A stretch of 64,000 bases of DNA from Argentina anserina (taxonomy: Eukaryota > Streptophyta > Magnoliopsida > Rosales > Rosaceae): NCBI RefSeq assembly GCF_933775445.1, contig NC_065876.1:20584001-20648000 (forward strand). The letters are read 5' to 3'. Positions 49,492-62,011 of this stretch are shown here, one piece after another. How positions within the stretch are numbered: the first letter of the stretch is position 1; every line of letters begins with the position of its first letter. Position numbers and translations under genes: made by a program. The notes below the pieces were generated by a model. It was not told where the DNA came from. It did no database searches and worked only from the letters and a program-made list of their open reading frames with translations.

Positions 49492-51241
49492 AGTCACCAC
49501 TAAGGCAAAACAATATATTACTTTTCTTTCGACAATCTGGCCGCTGCAAAGGCAGAAGAACGCACACAAAGTCTTTTACCAAAATGCCGCTATAAAGGAA
49601 AAACAACAGCACACAAGGCCAATCAACATCAATCATACCGAAAGGTACATTTTCTTCCCTCCCGGCTACAACACAATTATCAATAATCATAATATGTTGG
49701 AAGGTATATTTTCTTCCATTCCGGCCACACAACATGTATACAATGTAGTTAACCCGTCCACAAACCTTTAATTTACCGAGAGGTACATTTTATTCCCCCT
49801 CGGTCCCATCCTCCACAATCAATATAAACCAACTAAATATACACAATATATTTCACATTCATAAGAGCAATATATACTTAGTGATAAATATATGCATATC
49901 CTAATACCATTTAGATATACATATATAACTCACCAAATATATATACATTTATATACCAATCACACAATTAACAAAACACAAACATAAGTAAATGTATCTA
50001 GTTAACGCCAAGGGTAACTAGCTTACATGTGAGGTTTGCTCAATTTATTTGCACCTACAAAAACCTTTAATATCACCACAACAATACTAAGCTTCCAACT
50101 CAAAAGCCTAAGTGAAACATTTATAAGTTAGTAAATAACCAAACCAATAACACACAACTTGAACCTAACACTCCTCCCAGAGATCACCGAAGCGGCAACC
50201 TCCCTCATTGACATACCAAGGTCACCGAAGAACCAACACCCTAATGTTCTCAATAATTAACCTACCACGTGCAAATTACATAGTCAAATACTCGTATCGA
50301 CTAGTACATCACAATGGAGTAAACAATTACTCCTAAAATAATTAGATGCGCCACCACAAGTCGCCGGCAGTGGCGGCGCTATCACTGTTCCGATGAAAAC
50401 CACTGATTACCAAAATTCACCATGACAATCTAAATGACATTTCTAACAACTTTTTAGTTCATAACAAAGTCCAAATCCAAGCCTAAATAGTCTAATTTAC
50501 GAAGAACATAAATCAACACTATTCACGAACCTTAGAAATTGAAATCGTCGATTCTCCTTGTGTGTTTCGAAATAGATAAAATTGTATTAGATGGTTGATA
50601 TACATCCTACAAGCTTCAAACACACAAGAAGAGTCACTTTGATTGGTTGTCGGATGAGGGAGTTCTCATCACTTCTTCAAAACGGAACAACAACATTGTT
50701 TCTTCATTTATGGGCTTCAAACAGCTCAAATCTCTCCCAAACACTAACCAAATCGGTATGGAATAAGAGACTATTCCAATGCTACCGGTCTCACTCAATG
50801 CTATTTCCGGACGACGAAGATATGGCTGGAAAAAAATCCGGCAACCAAGAGGGGAAAATCGCGTGAACAGTATCCGAAGATATGAAATTTCTGATTTTCT
50901 GATTTTCTCCATTTAAATCCCCTATTTATACTATTTTCTAAAATTTCTCCACTTCCTTTTTGATTCGTAACTTTTTCATACGAACTCCGATTCGAGCGTG
51001 GCGTATGTCTCCAAACTCGTATCGATGAGTTATACAACTTTCGTGAAGAACGTTTTAGGGAAAGGGTGACGAGTCAAAAGTCAACTCTTGGGCCTTGACC
51101 ACTCAATCGTTTTCCAAACTTTTAGCTCTAAAAAAACAACTCCACTCTGAACAACGACTAATTAAAAACATAGAATAAGAATCTACTCGGATCACCTTAA
51201 ATAATTACATGATATCAGAAATGAAAATTTGGGTTATTACA

Positions 51242-52438
51242 CTTATAAGGATCCAATCACGTTTATCATTGTCTTGGTCTAAATCAACTTTTTTTTTGCG
51301 GTTAAGTTTCATCTTTTTTGGAACACAAATGAAGAATACTCACCACTTATAATGCAATTTGAATGCACTTGTTAATATATGTCAACTAGTCAGAGGCCTC
51401 GGTCAACTGCTTAGCTTAGTGTTCATAGTCCAAGCCTTAATAAAACAATCATTTGAAGGCCCATCACTTCTTTTGCTTTTCGGAATTTTAGACCACATTC
51501 TCCACTTTGATGGCCCACACCACTGACACAAGAATCAAAAAGTGAGGATCGTTTCATTGAACTATTTGTTAAATTACTTTCATTTCTTAGTTAAAGACTC
51601 GAGAGGCACAAAACTCTAGGACGTATTTCTCATTGTTGTTGTTCAAGTTTGCAGCTTTTCAAATTGGATTCCAATTATAACTCTCTAAGTTTCATAGCCT
51701 ATTTTTGATTTCCACTTTTGTAAATGTGTATTTTGTTGGGTTGCTACAATGATTTCCTCAAAGAACAAATTTCTAAACCAACATCTGAAACCCAAAACAC
51801 CTTGACAATTCCGTGTTAATGAGTTATTGGAATGTTACTCGTGATATGTTTGAATTATCATTGACTCTCCAACGTGGTGTTGTGATACCTTACCTATGAG
51901 TTGTCACAATATATTGTCTTATTATGGAGGCACTGGGCTCCAACTCTAAGCAAATCAAATGATGATAACTTATAAAACCTCTTTTGCCAAACTATGAGCA
52001 ATAACCTTCTCGGCTTACAAATAGGTAATGATTGAAATAAAATTTAACTTTGTTCTGATATGAACTTCTAACCTAAAATATTCAGAGCTATACCTTTAGG
52101 GTTGCAAAACCAACATTGACAACAAATTTAAGGTTGCGTGGTAATGATAGAACACTAAATCTACTATTGATCTTTGCAATATTTGTGAAACTGTCAACTA
52201 ACATTCATTCATGGAAATAACCATTGATGCATCCAAAATAGTCGAAATTGCTCATGAGCATTCAGATAAAAAGAAAGGGCAATTTTTTTAAAATTGATTT
52301 ATTGATATGTCGCGCACTCATAAAGAAGAAAACGACATTGTTCAAGGAGACACATTCTTGTAGAGTAGCATTAGCGAATAGCAGACTATCTATCATTCGA
52401 TAATAAGTATGATATATAGGGTGCATTGGAGCTATGCT
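51242..52438. other. Spacer without recognised features
   Basis: 1.2 kb, stop-rich in all frames; no gene or element recognised. Confidence 0.4.
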
Positions 52439-52443
52439 TACTC

Positions 52444-52792
52444 TGTAACGACTCCAAAATTTCGAGCTTAAAAACTCAAAATTTCAAAGTCGAAAAACAC
52501 CAAAACAATCTCAACGAATCGAAATCGTTTTAAATGCACAGCGGATCATTACTGAGTTCAGAATAAAACTCAGACAACCAATTATTACAAACCAAATTTA
52601 TAATTCAACATTTCATAAAATGGAAATGTAATAATCCTCACAATCTCTCACAAAACTCACAAATAAAACCTCACAAGTTCTCACATACAAATCCACACTA
52701 GAAACCTCACCACAAGCAGGATATTGAACAACTTCGAGTCTCCGGAGTCGTCTCTCAATCTCCACTAATCGACACATGTGGAATTATCCCCT
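52444..52792 (-). repeat. Terminal piece of the 3' LTR
   Basis: Nearly identical to 56130-56487 (start of the 5' LTR in plus orientation), through to GGAATTATCCCCTACACCATC, then sequence switches at once to pol. Confidence 0.93.
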
Positions 52793-54516
52793 ACACCATC
52801 CACCTCTTCTGCCTCATATTCAGCTCCTTCTGTGAGAACAAGTACTTCAAACTCTTATGATCTGAAAAGAGTTGAAACTTCGCACCATACAAGTAATGTC
52901 TCCAAATCTTCAGGGCAAACACAACTGCCGCAAGCTCTAGGTCGTGTGTGGGGTAGTTCTTCTCATGAATCTTCAACTGTCTAGAGCCATAAGCAACAAC
53001 TCCTCCATGCTGCATCAACACACAACCCAAACCTTGGAGTGAAGCATCACTGTAATTAACATAACCACCACCACTTGAAGGAATCGTCAACACTGGAGCT
53101 GTGGTCAGACTGGTCTTTAGTTTGTTGAATGCTTCCTCACATGCCTCTGTCCACACAAATGGAGCATCTTTCATGGTCAATGATGATGCAATACTAGAAA
53201 ACCCTTTGATGAATCTCCTGTAGTATCCTGCCAAACCGAGGAAACTACGAATCTCTGTAGGGTTCTTTGGACGACTCCAATTCTTTACTGCCTCTACCTT
53301 TGACGGGTCCACTAGTACTCCATCTTTTGAGACAACATGACCAAGGAATTTGACCTATTCTTTCCAGAACTCACACTTGTCTAGCTTGGCATACAATCTC
53401 GTCTCCTTCAAGGTCTGCAACACTATTCTCACATGCACCACATGTTCTTCTTGTGACTTGGAGTATATCAGAATGTCATCCACAAACACCACCACAAACT
53501 CATCCAAGTACGGGCTAAAGACTTGGTTCATCAAGCTCATAAAGACTGCTGGTGCATTTGTTAGACCAAATGGCATGATAACAAACTCATAATGTCCATA
53601 CAGGGTCCTGAAGGCTGTCTTCGATATATCTTCTTCTTTCACCCTGAGCTGATGATAACCGGATCTCAAATCAATCTTAGAGAACACCGTAGCACCCTTG
53701 ACCTGATCGAACAAGTCATCAATCCTAGGTAAGGGGTACCTATTCTTGATGGTCACCTTGTTCAGTTCTCTGTAGTCCACACATAACCGCAGAGAACCAT
53801 CTTTCTTTTTTACGAACAAAACCGGTGCTCCCCAAGGTGAAACACTAGGTCTAATGAACCCTTGGTCCAATAGCTCATCGATCTGCACCTTCAACTCCTT
53901 AAGTTCGTTCTGCCCCATTGTATGGGGCACCTTTGACACAGGTGCTGTACCAGGTACTACATCAATGCAGAAATCTACCACTCTTCGAGGAAGTAACCCC
54001 GGTATCTCTTAGAACACCTCACTAAACTCGGATACTACCACAATGTCTGCAATAGTTACTTTCTGATCCACCGACTCCACATGTGCCAAAACTCTTGATC
54101 TCATGGCATTATCTGACTTGAGGCAACGATAACGAAACACTGGCTCCCCAAGTCTATGAAAGGACACTACCATGTCAAAACAAACAATTACCGCATGCTG
54201 CGGTCTCAACCAATCAATCCCCAAGATCACATCATAGGCGTGGTCCGGAATCACAATCAACGAAGCAGAGAACTCTCTACTCCCAATTACAATCGGACAA
54301 GCCTTGCAGATTGTCTCTAACTCAAGGGACACTCCAAGGGGCGAAGTAACACATAAAGCGATCCCAAGAGGTGTAGGAACCAATCCTAGCATCTCTACTA
54401 ACGAACTAGCAATAAATTAATGCGATGCTCCCGTATCAAACAGTACTCTAGCAAGGTAGTCAAAAAGTGATTATGTACCTTCCACCCCTGTGTCTCGCTG
54501 GCCCACTGCGAACACT
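52793..54516 (-). pseudogene. Gypsy pol remnant: protease, RT, partial RNase H
   Basis: Minus strand in order: protease with LFDTGAS then a TAA (about 54,420), a well-preserved second half (VILGIDWL), a stop near 54,009, RT with the catalytic [11 protein letters not shown] intact (53,981-53,355; [28 protein letters not shown]), a TAG at 53355-53357 where EQVKFLG is expected, then RNase H (53,312-52,793; [30 protein letters not shown]) truncated after KRWM. Better preserved than the gypsy at 14,581 but still inactive. Confidence 0.95.
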
Positions 54517-55843
54517 CTAGCTTAGCCCGCTGGTAGCTGTCTCTGCGGCCGCTCCTGTCTACCCTGAAGAGGTCGGGTACAATCTCTAGCTATGTGTCCC
54601 ACTTGCCCGCACTGGTAGCAGCCTGTTCTCTTCGGTTTCGGACATGCTGTGGCGTAGTGTCCCATCTCGTTGCAGCCATAATACCTCACCGACGCCAACG
54701 GTCTAACTGGTGCAGCCCTGATAGATATGGGTGTTGCCCTTGCCGGAACCTGATAGTGGGGTCTTGGCCTCTTCCATGACCTACCCGTAGGCCCTGAGTG
54801 CTCGCTGCCTGTATAGATGGCCTTGCCTTTTCCCTTTGCATCTCTACTCCCCACATCTCCTGCTCGAGTATTATTTGCATGTTCCAAGCTCATCTCCCCA
54901 CTTGCCCGCATCGGTGGCAGCCTGCTCTTTTCGGTTTCGGGCATGCTGAGGCGTAATGTCCCATCTCGTTGCAGCCATAACACCTCACCGCAGCCAATGG
55001 TCTGAATGGTGCAACCCTGTTAGCTAGGGGTGCCGCCCTTGCCGGAACCTGATAGTGGGGTCTTGGCTTCTTCCATGACCTACCCGTCGGTCCTGAGTGC
55101 TCGCTACTTGTATAGATCGCCTTGCCTTTTCCCTTTATGTCTCTGCTTCCCACATCTCCTGCTTGAGTCTTATTTGCTTGCTCCAAGTTCATGGCACTCT
55201 CAAATATCAACTCCTTTGTAGACAGACAAATAACTGATATCATGGTCTTGTACTCATGTTTCAGCCCTCGTAGATACTTCTGAGCTAAGGAGGTCACACC
55301 CATTGGCCTGACATACCGGTATAGCTGCGAAAAACGAGCATCATACTCTCTAACGGTCATTTTTCCATGTACGAGTGCCAGAAACCCAAGCTCTAAGTTC
55401 TCCTGTACTGAGGCTGGAAAATACTTCTCTCGGAAAATGGTAGTGAAACCTCCCCATGTGAATGTAGACACATCCATTGTCTGTCTCATGCTCTTCCACC
55501 AGTCTAGAGCATCACCTTTTAGAAAGAATGTAGCTATCTTTCTCTTCTCAATCTATGTGCACTCTATCATCTCAAAATAAGTCTCCATACCCTCGATCCA
55601 ATGGTTAGCTACCATATGATCTAGTCCTCCATGAAAGGTTGGTGCTGACAGTGCACTGATATCCTTGATCAGCTTCAACACTCGACCATCATCTCTAACC
55701 TCAGTAGCAGGCTCAACCTGTTCTTCCTGTGGAGCAGCCTCCTCTTAAAGGTTCTCCACGTTGCGGACTCGGCCTGCGGCCCTACCTCGACCTCGGCCTC
55801 TCGCCCGTCCTCGGCCCTATCCTCGGCCCTTATCCGAGTTCAT
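54517..55843 (-). pseudogene. Gypsy gag remnant with duplicated zinc-knuckle region
   Basis: ATG at 55841-55843 followed by an RG-rich stretch (GRGRGRGRAAGR) with an early TAG and TAA, then retrotransposon gag core (FREKYFPASVQENLELGFLA, REYDARFSQLYRYVR), then CCHC zinc knuckles (CYGCNEMGHYASACP; CYQCGQVGHIARDC). The zinc-knuckle region is present twice because of a 299-bp tandem duplication, which also shifts the frame. Confidence 0.92.
54597..55194. repeat. 299-bp tandem duplication in gag
   Basis: Units 54597-54895 and 54896-55194. Anchors such as TGCCGGAACCTGATAGTGGG (54741, 55040) and CCCATCTCGTTGCAGCCATA (54661, 54960) both repeat at 299 bp. 299 is not a multiple of three, so the second unit is out of frame. 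Confidence 0.93.
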
Positions 55844-56115
55844 CACCTTCAAACAATGAAACACTTAGTCAATACTTATGAAGTCTCGAATTCAACCAAA
55901 ACTGATTCAACATATATCAACATGAAATTCCATAATATGATGAATCATCGAAGTATCATCACGATACCCCCTAGAGAACCAAACCATAAGGTATGGCTCC
56001 TAACACTCTCGCGTACCCGACGATATATCAATACCGAGGAGCATGTGATGGGTGCCCGCCTGTAGTCGGATCATCGCTCCCGGATGATATTGATAATCGC
56101 CAAATACGCACTTAG

Positions 56116-56127
56116 GCTCTGATACCA
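56116..56127 (-). other. Primer-binding site (initiator Met tRNA)
   Basis: Minus strand TGGTATCAGAGC, two bases inside the 5' LTR: the canonical plant retrotransposon primer site complementary to the tRNA-iMet 3' end. Confidence 0.9.
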
Positions 56128-56129
56128 AC

Positions 56130-59100
56130 TGTAACGACCCCAAAATTTCGAGCTTAAAAACTCAAAATTTCAAAGTCGAAAAACACCAAAACAATCTCAA
56201 TGAATCGAAATCGTTTTAAATGTACAGCGGATCATTACTGAGTTCACAATAAAACTCAGACAACCAATTATTACAAACCAAATTTATAATTTCAACATTT
56301 CATAAAATGGAAATGTAATAATCTTCACAATTTCTCACAAAACTCACAAATAAAACCTCACAAGTTCTCACACACAAATCCCACTAGAAACCTCACCACA
56401 AGCAGGATAATGAACAACTTCGAGTCTCCGGAGTCGTCTCTCAATCTCCACTAATCGGCACCTGCGGAATTATCCCCTACACCATCGAATTGGTGCACCG
56501 AGATTGTAAACACAAACCCGGTAAGCTTATAGCTCGTATGAGTAAAATGAAAATATAACTCGCAAATCAATATATTTGAAAATCCACAAATCAACAAATA
56601 TAAATGCACTCATGAGTCAATGGACGGCCCATCTGGTTGTCCAAAAAATATATGAAATGAAAGTGCTCATGAGAAATCGGGCAACCCTTCTGGTTACCCA
56701 AATACATTTATAATACAGGTACTAATGAACGCTGGTACATATCTGTTACCCCTCACGTAGTACACCGCCGATATTGGGTAACCACCTGCTACCTAACATC
56801 AAAAAAATATGAGTACTCATGAGCCGATAACCACCTGTTACCTCACATGCAGTACTCTGGCAGACAAACTAGAGCTCTAACTGTATCGTAACTTTCGCCC
56901 GGCCAAAGGCTAGGTTCCGACTTGCCAAACACGTACAATAATCTCACATCATATTGTACAAAAATCAAGTCCGAAGACAAATCGACATTTTAACAATCTC
57001 CATGTTAAAATCACGTATAATAATCACACATCATATTGTACAAATCAAAATCACATGCTCGATATACAATCTCGTCATCAAAATGACATCATCACGATAA
57101 AATCATAACAGTATATTATATAGCAAACTATATATATGTACCTATTTACCATTTATACAATATATATATATATAATCCGCTATATCATATACATGTCATA
57201 TTTCATAAACATGTCCGAAGACAAAACGTTTTAACAAACACCATGTTAAAACCACGTACAATAATCACACCTCATATTGTACAAATTAAATCACATGCTC
57301 AATATTTAATTCTCGTCATCGAAATGACCAATTCCAATGAATTCATAACAGTATATAATATAGCAAAGGATTAAATACTTGTGACACCTTATACTTTAGG
57401 TGTAAAAACAGTTTTGTCCTTCTACTTTCAAATTTAATCTGTATATCCTTTAACTCTTGTTTTTTAACAGTTTTGTCCTTTTACTTTCAAATTAAACTTG
57501 TAGATCCTTTAACTCTTATTTTTAACAGTTTTGTCCTTCTTTTTTTAACAGTTTAGTCAATTTCGTTAGTTGACCGTCAAAAAATTCCGTTAAGCCATTA
57601 AAATGCCTAGAATACCCCCAATTCAAATGAGATTTTTTTCTTTCTTTTCTCATGCCTTTTTTATTTTCTCTTTTGGTTTTTTTTGGTTTTAAATTTAATT
57701 CATCATATGTGCTATTCAATATATATAATTGTAATCAACACAAATTATCAAATTAATTGTAAACAAGAGGAGAATTAATGACAATTGCTTAACATCAAGT
57801 TGGAAATAAATAATTTGAAACTATTTTTGCATCAAAGTATGGATATGATAGTAAAAGTCTTTTTTGTCTTAGCATTATAGAAATTAATCAAAATATGGTT
57901 GTAGAACATCATAATATAAAAGAAGTTTCTAACTGGATTTGAGTACTGACACTCACATGTCATTTTAGGCATTATCTAATTGATTATAAGATGTTTACAA
58001 TTAATTTGATAATTTGTGTTGATTACAATTATATATATTTGATAGCACACATGATGAATGAAATTTAAAAACAAGAAAAACAAAAAGAAAGACCAAAAGA
58101 GAAAATACAAAAGGCATAAGAAAAAAAGAAAAAAATGTGATTTGAATTTGGGGTATTCTAGACATTTTAACGGCTTAACGGAATTTTTTAACGGTCAACT
58201 AACGGAATGGACAAAACTGTTTAAAAATAAGAGTTAAAGGATATACAGATTAAATTTAAAAGTATAAGGACAAAACTGTTTTTACACCTAAAGTATAGGG
58301 TGTCACAAGTATTTAACCCTATAGCAAACTATATATATATATGTACTTATTACCATTTATACAATATATATGTAATCCACTATATCGTATACATGTCGTA
58401 ATTCAATATTAAAAACTCTTGCAACATCTTGAATCTCCACAAGGGTAGATTCGTAAATATGTGAGATTTTACTCACTTTATCGACTCGAGCGTAATTCCA
58501 CAATTTCTGAAGATAATTCATTTCCTTGATTTATTAATCACCTTGAAATGATAAGAAAAGAATTTAGAAACGTTTCGTAAACCTTTAAATGCCAAAACAG
58601 TAATAATAAGTTACTGTTCAACAATTTCTGGTTTTACGAATGTACTGTTCACTGGATTACTGTTCAAGTATTTACTATTCACATATTTCTGTATAAATAC
58701 ACATCAATTACGTATCCATGTACGTGTATATACTGTTTACGTATTTCTGTACGTACGAATACTATTTAAATGTAAATACTGTCTCAGTAAATATTAATTA
58801 CTGATTTACCCTTTATAAATTACTTTTTACATTTATTGAAGTAATTTATATTTACATTTATCGTATGTAAAATAAATTTACATTTACCGTACGTAAATCA
58901 CTTTTATATTTACCGCACGTGAAAGTAAATTACAAAATTACCCTTCGGAAACACTGTTCACGCGCCGCCGCACGTGGCAGCGCATGGGGTGCATGCGCCA
59001 TCTCCGGCAGGCCGCGCGTGGGGTGCACGCGCCACCTCCGGCAGGCCGCGCCACTCACTGTGGCAGCGCGTGGGGCACACGCGCCGAGCCTAGGACCGGC

Positions 59101-60045
59101 GCGTAGCACGCCACCACTGCCCCAAAACCATTCATATCCTTCCTCCTTCCCTTTCCATGGCCTCACGCCGCCTCGAGACCCCTCCACGCTCCCACACGCG
59201 CCGCATATGGCGGCGGTACCTCTCCACCATCTCCAACCTCCGATCCTCCTCCAAAATCCTCCCAATAAATCCCAAAACATCACACAATCACACACAACAA
59301 TCAATTTCATCAATCCTTACCTAAATCGAACGGTGGAGGCTTCGATTCGTCGTCGGTGATGCGAGAGGCCAGCGACTTCGATTCGAGCGGTGGCGAGCTT
59401 GAGGGTTGCCGCGGAGGGTCACGCGGTGCTCCAGGGACCGGCGGTGAGGGACACGATGGCCTGGAGGCGGAGATCACGGCGTGATGCAGAGGGAGGCTCG
59501 GGGAGATAGTGGAGACTCTCGGCGGCGAGACGAAGCGGCGCGAGCTCGGGGTTTGGTGAGGAGGGTCGCGCGGTCCTTTTGGGCTAGGCGGTGTGGCCTA
59601 CGGAGGGCCGGTCGGCGTAATCGCCGGTGAGGCTAGAGAGAGAGGGAGGGGAATCGGGGAGAGAGAGAGTGAAAGAGGGGGGGGGGGGGGCGGGTGAAGG
59701 GTTTTTATACTAAATTTTTCTATTTATACTAGTTTCCCAAAATCGGAAACAAACTTCCGACGTTAATAACTTTTGCGTCTGATGTCCGATTCGAACGCGT
59801 CATATGTCCACGTACTCGTATCGACAAGCTCTACAACTTTCGTGAAGGAAGTTTTCGCAACCGAGCGACGGAATAAAAGTCGATATATTAGTTCGGAAAC
59901 GTAACGTTTTTCTAATTAAACGTTCCGAGAACGTTTCCGTTTCCATTTCGTAAAGTCGCAAACAATCAAATTTATTTTACTTGAATTTCACAACTTTATA
60001 GAATTTATATCAAACCAAATATTGTTTGAAAATAGGGTTATTACA
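56130..60045 (-). repeat. 5' LTR of the gypsy element, with inserted MITE
   Basis: 3,916 bp including a 952-bp MITE; about 2.96 kb without it and its 9-bp duplication. TG...CA ends. It carries a GC-rich stretch at 58,950-59,690 whose open frames on both strands are compositional, and a poly(G) run near 59,680. The 59,760-59,880 stretch matches the solo LTR copy at 50,960. Confidence 0.88.
57368..58319. mobile_element. Foldback Mutator-type MITE with 9-bp duplication
   Basis: Perfect 9-bp duplication TATAGCAAA (57359-57367, 58320-58328). Long terminal inverted repeats of some 300 bp, starting GGATTAAATACTTGTGACACC-like on the left and ending ...AAGTATTTAACCC on the right; TTTAGGTGTAAAAACAG, GGACAAAACTG and CGGAATTTTT-type blocks pair across the arms. 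No transposase. Nested in the gypsy LTR, so younger than it. Confidence 0.93.
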
Positions 60046-60050
60046 TACTC

Positions 60051-60590
60051 CATGTATAGGACCATTAGGGCATTTGACTATCTCACCCGAGCTTGATTTC
60101 TACAAGAGTAGAAGCGTTCCTCAAATCTAACTTATTTCTATGTTATGCCAAACTCATACACGGTGCTCTTTTAGAGCTTGGACTAAATGGATAAACTAAC
60201 GTCCCTAATTCCATAAATTCTTGTAACTAAACTAACTATCTCATTGATCTTTATTAACATCAAGAGCATCATGTCACACAAAGAAAAGTGTAGACTCTAG
60301 ACACGATATTTAATTTTGTCAAATATTTATTGGGTAAATTCCTCCTATGGTACCTGATGTATCGCTACTTGGACAATTTTGTATCTAATGTATGAAAACA
60401 GACAATTTGGTACCTGACATTCACATTTATATTCCATTTTGGTACTTATATAAGTTTTGATCATATTTTTAGAGTTATTTTCGTAATTATAGTTATAAAT
60501 ACTTTAAAACCTCACTTAAATTAATTTTAATCTATTATCTCCAAACTACCTCTCAATTATATTCAAAAGTTTGATATATCTCCTTTATTT
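60051..60590. other. Spacer
   Basis: No gene. Near 60,345-60,450 the sequence has repeated GGTACCTGA / ACAATTT(G/T)G phrases, possibly the end of another degenerate element. Confidence 0.35.
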
Positions 60591-60599
60591 TTTTTAATC

Positions 60600-61015
60600 A
60601 ACCTGACAACTCTTTATTGGATATCGAAACAATCAAGTATTACAAAGATGCAATAGCAACTTGAAGAATAGAAGGAACTGAAAAATAAAACTCAGCTTGT
60701 TCCAACGAGCAAGCATGGGACAAAAAAGTATGAGCAACATGATTACCATACCCTTCCTCTGAGTATGAACCAAATTCCAAGTGTGAAGTTCATTCAATTG
60801 TGACCACACATCTTCATATATTCGACCAAGAATAGACATATTAGGCATATGAACACTATCCAATTGATGACATAGGTCCTAAGCATCCGTCTCAATCACC
60901 ATCGGGGAAATACCTTGATCTCCCACAAAAGTAATAGCCATTTTACAAGCTAGAAGCTCAGCATGCTCCATAGCCAATTTACAAGCTAGGAGCTTTGCAA
61001 GGTCAAATTTATTAA
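60600..61015 (-). pseudogene. LINE-type RNase H fragment
   Basis: Minus strand: MAITFVGDQGISPMVIETDA, TAG (60879-60881) where Gln is expected, DLCHQLDSVHMPN, DVWSQLNELHTWNLVHTQR, then after a frameshift NHVAHTFLSHACSLEQAEF. This is the RVT_3 RNase H layout (ETDA, then HxxR...N.VAH). Broken by the stop and the shift. A small duplication (LLACK, AM) is present near 60,950. Confidence 0.82.
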
Positions 61016-61261
61016 CTAAAAAGTAGAATTGTTTTCTCATTCTCTAGTAATGAAACAATTGTAGTCGTGATTGTGACTTTGCGAGCGTGTAGTCTTCTTT
61101 GTGTTAATACCAGATTAATTATTAAATTATGGTAAATAAACTTTTTAAATTTAAGAGACTACGATAAATATAGCAATTTTTTATCCATATGCCTCATTAA
61201 ATAGTGAAAAATGGTAATGAAACATATATAAGGTAAGAAACCCGTGGATTTATATTATTAA

Positions 61262-61710
61262 TTGTAAGGGTCGGTAAAAGGCCCGGCCCGGCTTGACCCT
61301 TCCTGGTCCATTACTAACGGGCTGGCCCGAGCCTCGATCATATTTTTTTTAAAATTTTAGGGTCGGATCGGGCCAGGCTTTCCAATAAAATCAAGGCCCA
61401 CGGGCTCGGGCCTTACAAGCTTTTCCGGTCTGGGCTTTTTAGATGGGCCGGGTCTTTTATATTTATGTGTAATGTATATTTATTAAGAACTAAATATAAA
61501 AAAATGGGCTTCGGGTGGACTTTTGGGAGGGATTTTTAGGCCCGGCCTGGCCTTTGGCCTTATGGGCTCCAACGGGCCAGGCCTTGAGCTGGGCCTAAAC
61601 TTTGAACCCTCGGCCTCTATCCAACTTTATACCCATAAGGCCGGGCTTTGATCTGGCTTTTCACTGGGCCGGGCCGAACCTTGGCCCATCAGGCCTCTTG
61701 GCCGCCCACG
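61262..61710. repeat. GGCCCGG-rich segment, probable hAT-like MITE
   Basis: About 450 bp of degenerate GGCCCGGCCC / GGGCCGGGC motifs in both orientations with an AT-rich middle, the composition of hAT MITEs in this window. It breaks LINE RT coding at 61,711 exactly after YQSA. No clear terminal repeat or duplication. Confidence 0.5.
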
Positions 61711-61960
61711 AGCACTTTGATATGGTGAGATGATAAAAGGAAGTATAACTTTGAGACGATTAGTAATCACCTTTGAGCACAATTTGTAGATGAAATTGCC
61801 GAGAGCAATTGGACGAAGATCAGAGATGTTCTCTGTATTATCTACCTTAGGGACCAAACACATATGTGTATAGTTTATCTGCTTTAGAATTTTGCCGGTA
61901 GCAAAGAAATTCTAAATAGCCACAATGACTTCCCCACCAATTAGACTCCAACATATCTCC
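61711..61960 (-). pseudogene. LINE reverse transcriptase fragment
   Basis: Minus strand: LIGGEVIVAI, TAG (61912-61914), NFFATGKILKQINYTHMCLV, then LRPIALGNFIYKLCSKVITN and IISPYQSA, where it stops. This is the start of the RVT_1 RT domain of plant LINEs (RPI...N..YK..SK). Truncated on both sides. Confidence 0.9.
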
Positions 61961-62011
61961 TTCATTTAGCAACTACTATGTATATATCTAAATATAAGTC
62001 TTAATATTTGT

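Larger units (their letters stand above)
47283..51241 (-). repeat. Degenerate gypsy LTR copy with nested insertion
   Basis: Parts resemble the LTR at 56,130-60,045: 47,505-47,600 matches 56,488-56,570 (GTAAACACAAACC, TATGAGTAAA), and 50,950-51,241 matches 59,760-60,045 (AACTTTTTCATACGAACTCC type, TACAACTTTCGTGAAG, GGGTTATTACA). It is split by an LTR-like insert at about 47,893-49,491. The left end is lost at the retroposon. Confidence 0.55.
52444..60045 (-). mobile_element. Ty3/gypsy element with TACTC duplications and internal deletion
   Basis: Outer ends TGTAACGACT... (52444) and ...GGGTTATTACA (60045) are flanked by a perfect 5-bp duplication TACTC (52439-52443 and 60046-60050). On the minus strand: 5' LTR 60045-56130, an initiator-Met primer site TGGTATCAGAGC (56127-56116), gag, protease, RT, part of RNase H, then a jump straight to the last roughly 350 bp of the 3' LTR. 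Integrase, the rest of pol and most of the 3' LTR were deleted in one event. The element is defective. Confidence 0.93.

Noticed and set aside
58919..59359. Long overlapping open frames on both strands in the gypsy LTR
   Set aside because: High GC removes stops in both strands; the region is LTR sequence and neither translation resembles a protein.
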